This document shows positions 43,305 through 50,867 of a stretch of 64,000 nucleotides of DNA, piece after piece (position 1 is the first letter of the stretch; every line of letters begins with the position of its first letter). The notes under the pieces are model-generated. The model saw nothing but the letters and a program-made list of their open reading frames with translations, had not been told where the DNA came from and did not search any database. Location: assembly GCA_016177795.1 (NCBI GenBank), contig JACOUM010000003.1:1-64000 (forward strand), given 5' to 3'. The stretch comes from Nitrosomonadales bacterium (GTDB lineage: Bacteria > Pseudomonadota > Gammaproteobacteria > Burkholderiales > Gallionellaceae). Both the position numbers and the translations under genes were made by a program.

Positions 43305-43988
43305 TTACCATCTGGCCAGATTACCGATCCCGACCGCGATCAATAGCAGCGCGCTGATACGCTCGATCCCGGGACGCCAGTTCTGCAACTGCTCGCGCAA
43401 ACTTGTCCCCAGATAGGCCATGCCGACACCATAGGCCAGCGCCGGGATCACGATCGCACCAAAACCAAAACTCGCTCCCAGCAACAGGCCTCCGGCAGCG
43501 CTCCCGGCCAGGGATGCCGAGAACAGCACGATGCCCAGGGGCGCGCAGGGACTCAGCGTCATGCCTATGCCCATCAGAAACAATCCGCCCGGCAGCAGCG
43601 CCTTTGGACTTTCTCTCCTGTCCATGCGCTGCAGCGGAACACTTTGCGCCTGTGCCGGATCACATTTACTACCCGGTTTGCGCAGCAACAGCGCCAGCCC
43701 CACCATCAATACTGCGCAGCCGATCACGATGCGTACGGTGTCGTTGGCAATCGTGTCCTTGACGTAATGGCCGAGCATTCCGACGATCAGCCCGAAGGTG
43801 CTGTATGCAGTCAGCCTGCCCAGGGACAGCGGCAGAATGATCTTCCAGGATTTTCTGATGCCGCCGTCGCTGGCAAGGAATACCGGCCCCAGAAAAGGCA
43901 GGCAACTGATCAGACATGGCCCCATTCCGTAGGCAAACCCCAGAGTTGCCGCCATCGGCGCGCTGACGACCATGTCTGGCTGAATCAC
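43305..43988 (-). CDS. TauE/SafE (DsbD-like) membrane protein 2
   Basis: This 227-residue inner-membrane protein is the paralogue of the one at 37947-38606. It has GPCLISCLPFLGP (Cys25, Cys29) and LSPCAPLGIVL (Cys148), the cysteine pattern of DsbD/CcdA-like thiol or electron carriers. The GTG start at 43988 overlaps the activator stop (GTGA) and has GGAGAG upstream, so the two are coupled. An ATG five codons later is an alternative start. Confidence 0.85.
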   Translation of the reverse strand: MIQPDMVVSAPMAATLGFAYGMGPCLISCLPFLGPVFLASDGGIRKSWKIILPLSLGRLTAYSTFGLIVGMLGHYVKDTIANDTVRIVIGCAVLMVGLALLLRKPGSKCDPAQAQSVPLQRMDRRESPKALLPGGLFLMGIGMTLSPCAPLGIVLFSASLAGSAAGGLLLGASFGFGAIVIPALAYGVGMAYLGTSLREQLQNWRPGIERISALLLIAVGIGNLARW

Positions 43989-44800
43989 GCTCTCTCCAGG
44001 CTCTGTTCAGACATGTACTCGCTGCGTGCCAGCATCGCCGCACCAAATGCAGTTGTCGTCTGCGGATATTCAGGCACCAGCAGTTCGCGTCCCAGCTCGT
44101 CCTGTATCGCCGCGACCAGCCCTTTGTTCAGCGCCGGGCCGCCATCGAAATACACACGGTCCTCGATGCCGACACGCTTGGCCAGTCGCACTGTGCGCGA
44201 AGCGATGGAGTAATGGATGCCGGCAATAATTTCTTCCTTGCCATGCCCCTTGGCCAGCAAACCGATAATCTCGGATTCGGCGAACACGGTGCAGGTACTG
44301 TTGATCGTGAGCGGCGCACTGGTCGACCGGAAATGACAGTCGCCCAGCTCTTCCAGATCGAGTTCCAGATTGCGTGCCGCCACATCCAGAAAGCGCCCGG
44401 TTCCCGCCGCGCACTTGTCATTCATCGCAAAATTCACGACATTGCCGTTGCAGTCGATCTGGATCGCTTTCGAGTCCTGCCCGCCGATGTTGATGATGGT
44501 GCGCACGCCGCCATACGCCTTGCCCGCTTCGAAAGCGCCGATGGCATTGGCCGTGATCTCGCTGATCGAATCGTCTGCTTCCTTGAACAGCTTGCGCCCA
44601 TAGCCGGTCGCGATCAGATAGCGCACATCGTCGCGCTGCAGGCCCAACTGATCGAGCAGGGTGTTCAGCGCAGCGATCGAATTCTTGTGGAACAGGCTGC
44701 CGGAAGGCGTGACACGCACACCGGCAATTTTGCCGTTTTCATCCACGATCGCCACCTTGATGGCGGTTGAACCGACATCGATGCCTGCAAAATAAATCAT
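43985..44800 (-). CDS. ATP-dependent activator (HgdC/BadF/BcrA-type ASKHA ATPase)
   Basis: This 271-residue ATPase of the acetate kinase/Hsp70/actin superfamily activates 2-hydroxyacyl-CoA dehydratases, benzoyl-CoA reductases or double-cubane proteins by ATP-driven injection of one low-potential electron. The phosphate loops are GIDVGSTAIKVAIVD and NIGGQDSKAIQ. The bridging 4Fe-4S cysteines are Cys130 in NDKCAAGTGRF and Cys170 in NSTCTVFAESEI. It overlaps the dehydratase-like gene by four bases (ATGA). No fermentation or aromatic pathway genes are nearby. Confidence 0.93.
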   Translation of the reverse strand: MIYFAGIDVGSTAIKVAIVDENGKIAGVRVTPSGSLFHKNSIAALNTLLDQLGLQRDDVRYLIATGYGRKLFKEADDSISEITANAIGAFEAGKAYGGVRTIINIGGQDSKAIQIDCNGNVVNFAMNDKCAAGTGRFLDVAARNLELDLEELGDCHFRSTSAPLTINSTCTVFAESEIIGLLAKGHGKEEIIAGIHYSIASRTVRLAKRVGIEDRVYFDGGPALNKGLVAAIQDELGRELLVPEYPQTTTAFGAAMLARSEYMSEQSLERA

Positions 44801-46086
44801 GCGCGTTGCTTCTTTCTGTTTTTCATTGATTCCAGGAATGCCTCGATACGGGTGGACAACTGGCCCTTGTCATCCGTGCTGTAATCGGTTTCCACATAAA
44901 GCAGGGGAATGCCGGCCCGGTTGAACTCCTCGGCCACGCTGCGGTACTCCATCTCGTAAACCTGGCATCCTGCAAATGCCTGATACACCACCCCGTCCAC
45001 ATTGAAATCGGAGACCAGATCGAGCAGGCGGCGCTTGCGATCGTCATTGCGCGTAAAGATCGGGCAGGTGCAGGGCTTGAGATACTTATCAGCCAGACTG
45101 TCCACCATGTCATTGACGCGCCACTCATCTACCGCCGTCATGTCATACAGCATGCGATTCGAGGAACAGGTTTCATCCGTCACAACCACTCCGCCGGACT
45201 CTTCGATCAACAAGGGCAGCTTGAGATTGGGGAATATCGGCGGCGAACCGGTAAACAGCACGCGCGGCGCCTTGCTTTGCACCGCCTTGAATCCCGCCTT
45301 TGCGCGTTGCGCAAGCTCTTCATTGAGCTTCTCCACCGCAGTAGTCCAGCGGCCAATGTCGTCGAAAAAATAGGCATTGGTCACCAGAAATGCATCCTTG
45401 CCCAGAATCAGGGAAGGCGACTGGCGTCGAAAATTGTGCAGGGCGCGGAACGCCGCCTGGGCACGAGTGGTCTTGCTCATCGCCTGTTTCAGGCTCTTGC
45501 GGGTCAGCTTGCGCCCCGTCAATTCCTGCAGACGCCCGGCAAGCTGGCGTACCGAACGCTGCCAGTAGACACGGGATGCCTCGCTCTCCTTGACACTCGG
45601 CACTTCAAGGTCATACACGGAATAACCCATGCCCTCGATCATTGCGCTGGCTTTTTTCTTCTGGTCGCAGGTGGTCGGATTGACGATCAGATCCGGTTTG
45701 CCGATTTTCGGAATCACTGTTTCGGAGCTGAGCATGCCGAGCGTGGCTTTCACCAGCGAACAGGATTTGGCCGGCATGAAGTCCGCCCCGCGCTGGTCAT
45801 AGTGATAGGAACCGTTGCATAGCCGCATCGGCGTGGCGCCGAATGCGTAAATCAACTCTTCCGGCGCCTGGATACAGGTCGTCCCGACCAGCATTCCCTC
45901 ATGCTGCAATGCGTCACCGTGACAGTAAACGCGCCGGAACAGGTCATAGAAATACTGCATCGACGCCGGATTGTCCTGGAAATCATCGACAATGTGATCC
46001 AGCACGTTCTGCGACTCGCCGGCCTGGCGCGAGCGGCTGTACGGCGCGGGCTGAATCGGAATGATTTTGGGAGACTCATTTTCCAT
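44797..46086 (-). CDS. HgdB-like / double-cubane-type iron-sulfur reductase component
   Basis: This 429-residue protein is of the 2-hydroxyglutaryl-CoA dehydratase D-component superfamily, which also contains double-cubane cluster proteins that reduce small molecules. Candidate cluster cysteines are Cys71, Cys90, Cys109, Cys140, Cys307, Cys339, Cys341 and Cys374. The C-terminal ETDYSTDDKGQLSTRIEAF is a family hallmark. ATG 46086 (MENESPKIIPIQ) has AAGGGA upstream; the frame runs open to 46155 inside polyferredoxin 2. Only one D-type subunit is present, without a CoA-transferase or second subunit, which favours a homodimeric double-cubane type. The substrate is unknown. Confidence 0.88.
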   Translation of the reverse strand: MENESPKIIPIQPAPYSRSRQAGESQNVLDHIVDDFQDNPASMQYFYDLFRRVYCHGDALQHEGMLVGTTCIQAPEELIYAFGATPMRLCNGSYHYDQRGADFMPAKSCSLVKATLGMLSSETVIPKIGKPDLIVNPTTCDQKKKASAMIEGMGYSVYDLEVPSVKESEASRVYWQRSVRQLAGRLQELTGRKLTRKSLKQAMSKTTRAQAAFRALHNFRRQSPSLILGKDAFLVTNAYFFDDIGRWTTAVEKLNEELAQRAKAGFKAVQSKAPRVLFTGSPPIFPNLKLPLLIEESGGVVVTDETCSSNRMLYDMTAVDEWRVNDMVDSLADKYLKPCTCPIFTRNDDRKRRLLDLVSDFNVDGVVYQAFAGCQVYEMEYRSVAEEFNRAGIPLLYVETDYSTDDKGQLSTRIEAFLESMKNRKKQRA

Positions 46087-47074
46087 CGCTGCATCCCTTG
46101 TTGATACGCTTGATAAAACCCGCCTCGGTTGATTCGAGAATCGGAATACCCGCAAAGGTGGCCTTCAATGCGCCTTCCTCCGGACATGATGCAACGCACT
46201 TCAGGCACATGATGCAGTCATCTGCCATGATATTGACAGTCTTGACGTCATCCGCAATCTCCTTGATCTCCATGTCGCAGACACGGTAGCAATCGCCGCA
46301 GCGCGTGCATTTATTGCCGTCCTTCTTCAGTTTCAGCAGGGCCGGTTTGGAAATCAGGTAATGCAGCGCGCTCATCGGGCAAAAGAAGCAGAAAAAACGC
46401 TTCTTGACGAAAGCGCCCACCAGAAACAGTCCGGTGATTGATATACCCACGGCGGTCATGATCATCGCTGTCTTGCTCGAAAAATCGATGGTGAATTGAG
46501 AGACGTCGCCCGTGAACATCGGCAGCACCATGCGCGCCGGGCAGATCAGGCAAAACGGCGGGCTCATGTCATGCGAGAAAAAACCGCCGCCGATGCCGAG
46601 CGGAATCAGGATCATCAACGCCAGCAGGAGGTATTTCACCCTGGTCAGCTGCGCAAACTGGCTCTGGCTATATCTCGAATAACGGATGCCGAGGCGGCGG
46701 CGCAGTGCGGTAATCCAGTCCTGAATGGTGCCAAGCGGGCAGACGTAACCGCACCAGCCCTTGTTCAGAAAGATGAACCAGAGCACGAAGGTCAGAAAAC
46801 CCGTGATGACGGTGATGCTGGCGATGCTGAACAACCTCGGCCAGGGCTGGCTCAGTTGGTGTTGCAGTGGCAACAGATAACAGATAGCCGCACGACCCTC
46901 ATCATTGTAGGCGCAGGAAAATAAAGGCAGGCGCGATCCCAAGTCGATCGCGAAATAGCCGCCATAGACAAAAAGGGCAAAGGCGGCGAGCTGTAACCAG
47001 AAGCGGAAGCTGTTCAGATCGACCCGATTGACGGCATCGCGAACGGCCTGCAGGCGCGAATTATTTTGCTTCAT
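46076..47074 (-). CDS. Membrane polyferredoxin 2 (NapH/CcoG/NosR-like)
   Basis: This 332-residue inner-membrane iron-sulfur protein is paralogous to polyferredoxin 1. Shared marks are a loop cysteine pair before QHQL, CGYVCPLGT, CLICPARM, CFFCPMS and two 4Fe-4S sites, CTRCGDCYRVCD and CIMCLKCVASCP. It overlaps the dehydratase-like gene by 11 bases and the periplasmic partner gene by 14. It could pass electrons from the quinone pool or cytoplasm either to a periplasmic metal or to the ATP-dependent activator; which of these cannot be told from sequence. Confidence 0.9.
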   Translation of the reverse strand: MKQNNSRLQAVRDAVNRVDLNSFRFWLQLAAFALFVYGGYFAIDLGSRLPLFSCAYNDEGRAAICYLLPLQHQLSQPWPRLFSIASITVITGFLTFVLWFIFLNKGWCGYVCPLGTIQDWITALRRRLGIRYSRYSQSQFAQLTRVKYLLLALMILIPLGIGGGFFSHDMSPPFCLICPARMVLPMFTGDVSQFTIDFSSKTAMIMTAVGISITGLFLVGAFVKKRFFCFFCPMSALHYLISKPALLKLKKDGNKCTRCGDCYRVCDMEIKEIADDVKTVNIMADDCIMCLKCVASCPEEGALKATFAGIPILESTEAGFIKRINKGCSDGK

Positions 47075-48239
47075 CGAACCTCACTTCAACGAAGGGCTTG
47101 ACCCGGCGACGGCGATACAGATAAACAGCCACGCCGCTGAACAGAAAGATCAGCAGGCCGATGCCGAGGCCCCAGGCATAGGACATGTAGTCGCTCGGTG
47201 AAGGTTGGTAGCTGCCGGACAAGGTCGCCTGATAACGCACACTGGTATAGGGCTGACCCTGGTAGTTGCCGGATTCAGCGGCATTCGCCTCGGCGATCAC
47301 CAGATAAGTGGCCTTGAAGCGCTTCTGGAATTCGCCCCAAGGCGGAAAGTAATCACGGATCACCTGAAAACTGACCCGCCCCTGCTCGTCGCTCACCGCC
47401 TCCCTGCTCCAGCCCTGGTGACTGACGAAGCGCACGCGCGCACTTGGTAGCGGAAGTCCTTTCTGCAGAATGACGAAAGGCTGCTCGTCGCCAGACTTCA
47501 ACTGAAAAAACATTTTTTCGTTTGGCTGACGTTCGCGCACGATTTCGATGGGTGCGGATTCAAGAATGCGCGGCGCCTGCATTCCCCGGGCCTGCTCTTC
47601 CTCGTCGCCGCCATGCCCGAAGTTGGCGACTTCAGCCTTGGCGACGCAGACGTTCAGTATCTTCCCTTGAAGTTTGCGGGTCGTGAGGTAAACGCGGTAA
47701 TAGCCTTGGGCAGGCACCTCGAAAGCAATGCCGGTATGGCTCTCGGCCGGCGCTGGCAACGGCTCCCCCTCGGGTGTGCTGCTGGGCGTGACCAGCAGGA
47801 TCTCGGTCGAGGCCTGTGCGTCTTCACGGGCGAAGCTGGATTTTTGCGGATCATTGCCGGCCCGCGGCCACAAGCGTTTCATAGCACGGCCACCATACCC
47901 GCCGCCCATATTCATGCCCCCCATGCCGCCGCCACGAGCATTACCAGAACGCGACCCGCCGCCACGCATCGGCGGCGCATCCGACAGCCAGATTGCACCA
48001 CCGCTATGCATACCCATGCCGTCAGAGCGAGCGTTGCTACGATGGTTGCCCGCCTCGGGCCTGCCGCCTCCGGCGGGTGCTCCGCTGGCAGCAGCCCTGT
48101 CCATTGCAGCACCGGGCCGACCGCCCAGCTCCAATTGCTTCCCGGGAGCGGGACTGTACTGGCAGTAGCCGTTCATCGACAGGGTTGCCAGCATGGCGAT
48201 GACACAGGGACTCAACAACCTTGATATTGCTGGCATCAT
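47061..48239 (-). CDS. Periplasmic protein with C-terminal anchor, partner of polyferredoxin 2
   Basis: This 392-residue protein has a signal peptide, a low-complexity Gly/Met/Asn/Arg-rich region (about 45-130, for example GGMGGMNMGGGYGG) and a beta-rich domain with IVRERQPNEKMFFQLKSG and LPLPSARVRFVSHQGWS. A C-terminal membrane helix is followed by a basic RRRR stop-transfer. The layout (rich N-terminus, Ig-like domain, anchor, overlapping polyferredoxin) mirrors the gene at 39653-40618. Function unknown; a periplasmic ligand or metal presenter is an inference. Confidence 0.78.
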   Translation of the reverse strand: MMPAISRLLSPCVIAMLATLSMNGYCQYSPAPGKQLELGGRPGAAMDRAAASGAPAGGGRPEAGNHRSNARSDGMGMHSGGAIWLSDAPPMRGGGSRSGNARGGGMGGMNMGGGYGGRAMKRLWPRAGNDPQKSSFAREDAQASTEILLVTPSSTPEGEPLPAPAESHTGIAFEVPAQGYYRVYLTTRKLQGKILNVCVAKAEVANFGHGGDEEEQARGMQAPRILESAPIEIVRERQPNEKMFFQLKSGDEQPFVILQKGLPLPSARVRFVSHQGWSREAVSDEQGRVSFQVIRDYFPPWGEFQKRFKATYLVIAEANAAESGNYQGQPYTSVRYQATLSGSYQPSPSDYMSYAWGLGIGLLIFLFSGVAVYLYRRRRVKPFVEVRFDEAK

Positions 48240-48299
48240 TGAAAATTCAGCCTCAACACGCGATAAGGGTTTTCACCAAGAAATATTCTGCAGGCCCTT

Positions 48300-50579
48300 T
48301 TAGAACACCAGCGACAGACCAGCCGTCCACACACGCCCAGGATCGACTGTGATGGACATATCTTCGGCGTTGTAAACCCCGTTACCATCACCATCAGAAC
48401 CACCGCGGATAGTGGTGTAGTAGAAGCGATCAAACAGGTTGTCGATGCGTGCGAATGCCGACCACTTCATGCCGCGCTCGGTCTTGAGATCATAGTTGAC
48501 CATCGCGTTGAACAGGGTACGTCCGCCGGTCCATACCAGATTCACTTCGTCGGCATACATTCCGCTCTGCGCATTCATCTCCACGCTGAAAGACAAGGCC
48601 GGAGAATAACGGTAGCGCGTAGACAGGTTCATCTTGTGATTGGGCGTGCGCGGCACGACGTTGCCGGTGTTGTTGTACAGCACGGATGGCAAAGAGCCGC
48701 GTACACCCATGGACATCCAGTAAGAGTCGTTCCTGGTGAACTTCGCATCCAGATAGGTGTAGGCAAGATCTGCCGACCAATCCAGTTTGGAATCCGTCTT
48801 CAAACCGAGCTCGACGCCGCGGTTACGCACACCGCCGATATTCTGGTATTGCTCAAATTCATTGAATGTCGAGACTGTCGGATCAGGTGCGGTTTGGTAC
48901 TGCCCGCCGGTGTTCAGGATGAAGTCCTTGCGGTCGAGCTGGAACAATGCCACGTCGGTGTCCAGCGCGATACCGAACAATTCGCCCTTGGTGCGCAGGC
49001 CGATCTCCTGATTCAGGGATTTTTCCGGAGCCAGGTTCGGATTGGGTGTCACCGATCCAGTTGGGGTGATAGCGCCGCCATACAGTTGGCTGACGGTCGG
49101 CACGCGGAAGCCGCTGGAAATGTTCGCGTAGATTTCGCGTCCCGCCGACAGCGCGTAATTCAGACCGGCACGCTCCGACCAGACACGAAAATTCTTTTGC
49201 CCGGTGAGCGTCCTGCCCGCCGCGATTTGTGCCGCTGTCAGCGGGATAAAGCTCTCATAACCGGCGCTGATATCATCGTGGCGCGCATTCAGGGTCACGG
49301 TCAATGGATCGGTTGCCTGCCACTTGAATTCCCCATATAGCGCCCTGGTATCGGTGGTGGACAGGTTGTCGGCGGTAATGGCTCCGGCAAGATTCAATGG
49401 ATTGCCTGCATTGATTCCAGTGCTACGCGCTGAATAGGTCACCAGATTCTTGGTCAGGGCTCTGTCCGAGAAAGCCTGCAAATCCAAACCCGCCATCAGG
49501 CCGATCTGTTCGCCGCCCCTGCGCCATTCTGCCTTCAGGCCTTTCTGCTCCTGCTTGGTATCTCCGCCGTTGACGTAGGCATCGTTTATCGTACCCATAT
49601 TGCTGGCAGCGGCTGTGCCGTTCAGCAATGCTCCGCCGGCAGTTCGCAGGTAACCGTTCGGGTTGGACCAGCTGAAGGTGTGATCCTTGAACAGATAGGT
49701 GTTCACCAGCAGGTTGCCGCCCGCGCCAAAATCCTTGGCGTAGGTGACGTTTGCCTTATCCAGATTAACGTCGTACATGCGCGCATAATCCTTGCCACCT
49801 GTGAAGCTCTGCGGATCCAGCCACGCGGCGGTCACGCCCTTCACTGTGCCATGGCTGTCCTTGGCGCGGCTGGAATTTTCAAAACCGAAGGCAATATCGC
49901 TGGTCTCGTCGATCATGTATTGCAGTTTGCCGTCCAGATATTCCGCAAAGGAATTCCCCTGGTCGTGATAGCCATCTGTTTGCCGTTTGGTAGCCTGCAC
50001 ATGGCCAACCCAGTTACCTTCCGAGAACCCGGCGCGCAGTAGCGCCTTCTGGTAGTTGAAGCTACCCGCTTCGGCGCTCGCGGTCACACCGGTCATTTTC
50101 GCGCCACGCTTGGTGGTAATGATTACCGCGCCGGACAGTGCGTCTTCGCCAAACAGATACGAGGCACCGCCCTTGATCACCTTGATCGAGTCGATGTTGT
50201 CCAGATCGATGTTGACGCGCCCGGTGCGTTCCTGCACCGGCACGCCGTCGATCACGATCGCCACGCCGGGCTTCTCGCCCATGTAGCGCTGCGCTTCCAC
50301 ACCGCGCAGCATGATCTTGACCGAATCGCCGCTCTGCACTTCGGCAGTTACACCCGGGATGGATTCGAGTATCTCCACCATGTTCTTGCCGTGCCCTTCG
50401 TCCACCTCCTTGCCGCTGATGACATTGATGTTTGATGCTTCACCGCGTTTGGAATCAAAACGGTCATCGATCGTCGTGGAGGTGACTGACACCTCCGGCA
50501 ACATGCCCACCTCGGCATATACCGCTTGGCTGACGGCCAGCGAAACCATGCTTAATGCGAATACTCTTGCAACCTTCAT
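48300..50579 (-). CDS. TonB-dependent outer-membrane receptor 3
   Basis: This 759-residue receptor has a signal peptide (ending AVYA-EV), a TonB box-like LPEVSVTST and a plug with ILESIPGVTAEVQSGDSVKI, IVIDGVPVQERTG and IKVIKGGASYLFGEDALSG. The barrel has a colicin-receptor/BtuB-FepA-like end (TVDPGRVWTAGLSLVF, terminal Phe). It is the first gene of the minus-strand operon running through the polyferredoxin, reductase, activator and TauE genes to receptor 2. Motif copies 4 and 5 lie 77 bases or more upstream. The substrate is unknown. Confidence 0.93.
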   Translation of the reverse strand: MKVARVFALSMVSLAVSQAVYAEVGMLPEVSVTSTTIDDRFDSKRGEASNINVISGKEVDEGHGKNMVEILESIPGVTAEVQSGDSVKIMLRGVEAQRYMGEKPGVAIVIDGVPVQERTGRVNIDLDNIDSIKVIKGGASYLFGEDALSGAVIITTKRGAKMTGVTASAEAGSFNYQKALLRAGFSEGNWVGHVQATKRQTDGYHDQGNSFAEYLDGKLQYMIDETSDIAFGFENSSRAKDSHGTVKGVTAAWLDPQSFTGGKDYARMYDVNLDKANVTYAKDFGAGGNLLVNTYLFKDHTFSWSNPNGYLRTAGGALLNGTAAASNMGTINDAYVNGGDTKQEQKGLKAEWRRGGEQIGLMAGLDLQAFSDRALTKNLVTYSARSTGINAGNPLNLAGAITADNLSTTDTRALYGEFKWQATDPLTVTLNARHDDISAGYESFIPLTAAQIAAGRTLTGQKNFRVWSERAGLNYALSAGREIYANISSGFRVPTVSQLYGGAITPTGSVTPNPNLAPEKSLNQEIGLRTKGELFGIALDTDVALFQLDRKDFILNTGGQYQTAPDPTVSTFNEFEQYQNIGGVRNRGVELGLKTDSKLDWSADLAYTYLDAKFTRNDSYWMSMGVRGSLPSVLYNNTGNVVPRTPNHKMNLSTRYRYSPALSFSVEMNAQSGMYADEVNLVWTGGRTLFNAMVNYDLKTERGMKWSAFARIDNLFDRFYYTTIRGGSDGDGNGVYNAEDMSITVDPGRVWTAGLSLVF

Positions 50580-50655
50580 CTCACATCCCCCTCACAATGG
50601 TTATTATCAAAAATCCAAGTGGGCGAATTCTAGGGACGGGAAATTGTCTTGGGAA

Positions 50656-50687
50656 TGTGGCATATTGTCGCGCGACAAAATGTCGCA
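50656..50687 (+). promoter_or_regulatory. Operator-like motif, overlapping copies 4 and 5
   Basis: TGTGGCA-TAT-TGTCGCG (50656-50672) is followed, sharing two bases, by CGCGACA-AAA-TGTCGCA (50671-50687), whose core GCGACAAAATGTCGC is a perfect palindrome apart from its central base. They lie between receptor 3 (minus) and the TolC-like gene (plus), so they could control both directions. Confidence 0.7.
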
Positions 50688-50709
50688 GCACGAAATGCTG
50701 CGACATTTT
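50677..50709. repeat. Perfect 33-base hairpin in a divergent promoter region
   Basis: The arms AAAATGTCGCAGCA (50677-50690) and TGCTGCGACATTTT (50696-50709) are 14-base perfect complements around CGAAA. Each arm contains the TGTCGCA half-site of the operator-like motif. It could be an extended operator or a terminator-like structure between diverging genes. Confidence 0.8.
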
Positions 50710-50867
50710 GCGGCGAAGACTAATATGCGCGCAGTGCATGTTATGCCGGAACCACAATCTGTCGCACCATTTGTGCCGTTTGCGGCAAAAACAATTTTTT
50801 ACAAATGGAACGTTGGCGGATAATCGCATACGGTTATACTTAAAAAGTAAATAAAATAATCCCGCTC

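Noticed and set aside
46076-47074. NosR of a nitrous oxide reductase operon
   Set aside because: The protein lacks the N-terminal FMN-binding periplasmic domain and no nosZ or nosDFY is nearby.
50677-50709. CooA-type site (TGTCG...CGACA) in the hairpin
   Set aside because: The half-site spacing is 15 bases, not six, and the other motif copies have the opposite arrangement.
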